This document shows, piece after piece, positions 57,792 to 64,000 of a DNA stretch of 64,000 nucleotides. Under the pieces are notes generated by a model. It had not been told where the DNA came from. It did no database searches and saw nothing but the letters and a program-made list of their open reading frames with translations. The translations under genes and the position numbers were made by a program. Location of the stretch: NCBI GenBank assembly GCA_012861695.1, contig JAAOOA010000184.1, positions 479,001 to 543,000 of the forward strand. The letters run 5' to 3'. Numbering within the stretch: position 1 is the stretch's first letter; each line of letters begins with the position of its first letter. The stretch is from Trematomus loennbergii. Its lineage: Eukaryota > Chordata > Actinopteri > Perciformes > Nototheniidae.

Positions 57792-58561
57792 TTAAAAGTC
57801 CCATGACATGCTTTTCCGGTTATTACCCGTCCCCTTGTGTTTATGTAGCTTTTTCTGCATGTAAACGGTCTGCAAAGTCTCCAACCCTCAAAGTACACCC
57901 TGTAGCGAGTAAAACTCTAACACAGAAAAGACCTGTCGATGCTGCCCCAGAACGCCACGTAGGAGATGTTTCTTTTTCCATTTTTTTTCTTCCTCACACA
58001 CACACACACTCTCAGCGGCGAAACTGTGACGCGCTGGGGGGGGGGGGGGGGTGTGCCAGTGGAGCCTCGCAGATGGGGGTGCTGCAGCCCCCTCAGCACC
58101 CCCTTCCCGCGTCCATGGTGCTCAGGCTGAGTTCAGGCTGGCGATGTCTTGCTGTCTCGCAGACCCCACACAGCAACCAGGAAACGACACCAGCTCACAC
58201 TGTCCGCTCCCTCACAGCAGCGAGCCGCGCAACGTCCCGCCAACACGGCACCCAGACCCCACGCAGCATTCTCATCTGTTTGTCATTACTGGTGTCATTT
58301 TCTGGTTACTAACGCCATTGTAACACATAATCACTGATGTTCCGCTGCGAGCTTCAGAGCACAGTGGGCTCATAGGGAGGGGGGGGGGGGGCAGGAGCTC
58401 CGACAAGCCGTTTAGGACAGAGAGTGAATACACATACTATACAGAGATGCTGTATGAGAAACCAATGTGATTTTGGAACATTGAACAATGTAAATCTATT
58501 CTAGTAGACCTCAACAATGGAATTATGATCAGTAGAAATGGCCATGTCATGGGACCTTTAA
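57792..58561. mobile_element. Family B MITE, complete copy
   Basis: Left TTAAAAGTCCCATGACATGC, right GGCCATGTCATGGGACCTTT then AA: inverted termini. The interior is the reverse of the 7216-8035 copy. Two G runs (about 58038-58050 and 58378-58391) and a short CA repeat interrupt. The 186-residue ORF across it is not a gene. Confidence 0.92.
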
Positions 58562-62490
<3,929 letters not shown>

Positions 62491-62950
62491 TGCTGGGGTG
62501 TCCAAACTACAGCCCGGGGGCCAACTGTGGCCCGTGGTCCATTTTAAATGGGCCCTAAGCTCATTTCTAAAAGTATAATGGAATATGGCCCACACATGAA
62601 ACTTGTGTCTTGTACCACTTAACTATGATCAAATATATTACACAGAATGTGTGTGTTATTAAGCCTGATTTTCAAATACATTCAGTCAATTAAAGTTGAA
62701 AAGATTTTCTAACAAATATTAGTTGATAAGAGAAGCCCAATAACTTATTTGCATAACCAGCTTGAAATATACCCTCATATTTCCCCTTACAATCTGAGGC
62801 TTCTGTTTTAAGGGACGAGCTGCAACACTGTTTGTATCTAAATATATAAAACCCTATGGAGAGCTGACGGAGGCAGTTTTTATTAAAGCATATTCAAGTA
62901 TCAAGCAATTTATGAGGCAATATAGCTCACCTCAGTGAGTGGCCCAGCCC
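62491..62950. mobile_element. hAT MITE, related to the copy at 32269
   Basis: Begins GCTGGGGTGTCCAAACTACA, with 'ccgggggccaactgtggccc' and 'aaaatatatttgatcata'-like interior matching the 32269 family in reverse ('acatttaatt', 'gaaaatgtttccaac' counterpart). The right end 'cctcagtgagtggccc' is degenerate. Within cmip intron 1. Confidence 0.75.
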
Positions 62951-64000
62951 TTCGTACGTTTTTCTGACATCCAAAGACGTCCATTGAAATAACTTGTTGC
63001 TTTTATTCTCTGATCACATTTCCTGATGTGGTTTTAACAGATGTGCTTTAAGCTCCACTACATATAAGTGATTCTTTATTTATTGTGGTTGCAGTGGGAA
63101 ACCGTTGCAACACTCAGGCACAGGCAGGAAGTCTATTTCTACATCTCTTCAGTCAAAATACATGGACGGTGTATTGCAGTTTTGACCTCAAATACTCATT
63201 ACTGGGGTGTTGTATTGCCAGCTCACTTGTCATTAGGACAATGAAGGGTCATTTCATTTTAAATGGGAAGATCTACTTTTGAAGATGATATACTTACATT
63301 GGTTTCAATTGGCTAATAGACAGTGTTACAAGCTGCTAATTATTACAAACTTTTATAGACTGGATTGTTTTATTATTAACTTTGTGTTTTATCAGTAGAA
63401 ATAAAAAGCTCAATATATTTAGTGAGCACTTTATTAAACCTTCACAGTCTCTTGCAATCCACCACATCAGCTGGCTTGTGATGTTCTGTTTTTGGGTAAT
63501 GTATTAAAATAAAGTTCCAACTCATCATTATGAGTTTGGTAAAGCTTGGTAAATAGACAGATCTGTAGCTCTTTAATATAGCAAGATGTTTAGTGCATTC
63601 AACTTGAAGTGGGGAGTCTGATTTGTGAATCAGAAAGTCAGAGGATCAGTGCATTAACAGAAATGTAATGAAGATTATTAGCCATTGTCTCAATGAATAC
63701 GTTAACAGAACTAAACCACACAGTAGTTGCTAAACACAGAAAGACTCAAAAAAGAATCTCAGACAACTTTGTCACTGCACAAAAAAAGTGCATTTTAACA
63801 TTATCTTGGAATTTGCAGATTTGTCCAATACTAATATTGGTTCAAATGATTGGGGTGTGTTTGAGCATAAAGTTCATTCTTGACCTCGCACACAAGTTTG
63901 ACTAAAATCACACTTCACCAGGAGTTTTTATTAATAGCTTTCCTTCTATGTTTCTTCCCATATTACATTGTTTATATGGTGTCTGCCTTCAAAGACATTA
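62951..64000. other. cmip intron 1, right part
   Basis: AT-rich sequence; small ORFs (63085-63282, 63693-63905) show no known motif. Nothing recognised. Confidence 0.5.

Noticed and set aside
57752..58312. 186-residue plus-strand ORF
   Set aside because: It lies wholly within the family B MITE and crosses a CA repeat and a G run; no protein-like composition.

Overview
This is a piece of a ray-finned fish (teleost-type) chromosome. The evidence is large vertebrate genes split by GT-AG introns, proteins of clearly vertebrate families, and a dense load of fish-style repeats: tRNA-derived SINEs, a Rex1/L2-like LINE, many hAT and other terminal-inverted-repeat elements, and P/THAP and ZBED-type hAT remnants. 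No prokaryotic, plasmid or organellar sequence was seen.

Four protein-coding loci are supported. foxl1 (forkhead transcription factor, minus strand, 417-1564) and acd (the shelterin protein TPP1, minus strand, 9994-11794) lie on the left. gan (gigaxonin, a BTB-BACK-Kelch Cul3 adaptor, plus strand) runs in 12 coding exons from 13788 to 26410. The first coding exon of cmip (c-Maf-inducing protein, plus strand) lies at 59594-59916, and its first intron runs off the right edge. acd and gan are divergent, with about 2 kb between start codons. The genes do not form a pathway; they are a syntenic block whose human counterparts are all on 16q, though more spread out there.

Most of the rest is transposon sequence, often nested. 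Examples are a LINE in a gan intron broken by a SINE tail and a MITE; a SINE split by a hAT MITE with a perfect 8-bp target duplication; a 34.0-38.9 kb island holding a solo LTR with a 5-bp duplication and a hAT MITE with an 8-bp duplication; and a ~2.25 kb hAT carrying a P-like element with a truncated THAP exon. An ~8.3 kb unit with ~530-bp inverted arms (40.58-48.86 kb) holds a decayed hAT transposase plus two gene-like pieces: a signal-peptide-like exon and a cysteine-rich exon.

A striking pattern is that every one of the four host genes carries one apparent frameshift in a short tandem or homopolymer tract (foxl1 AG repeat, acd near an AC-rich tract, gan missing one base, cmip in G9). 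This suggests residual long-read consensus indels rather than four dead genes. I found no convincing new biological system. The best unexplained candidate is the pair of secreted-peptide-like exons inside the 8.3 kb inverted-arm unit, and it is weak because the two exons do not join in phase.
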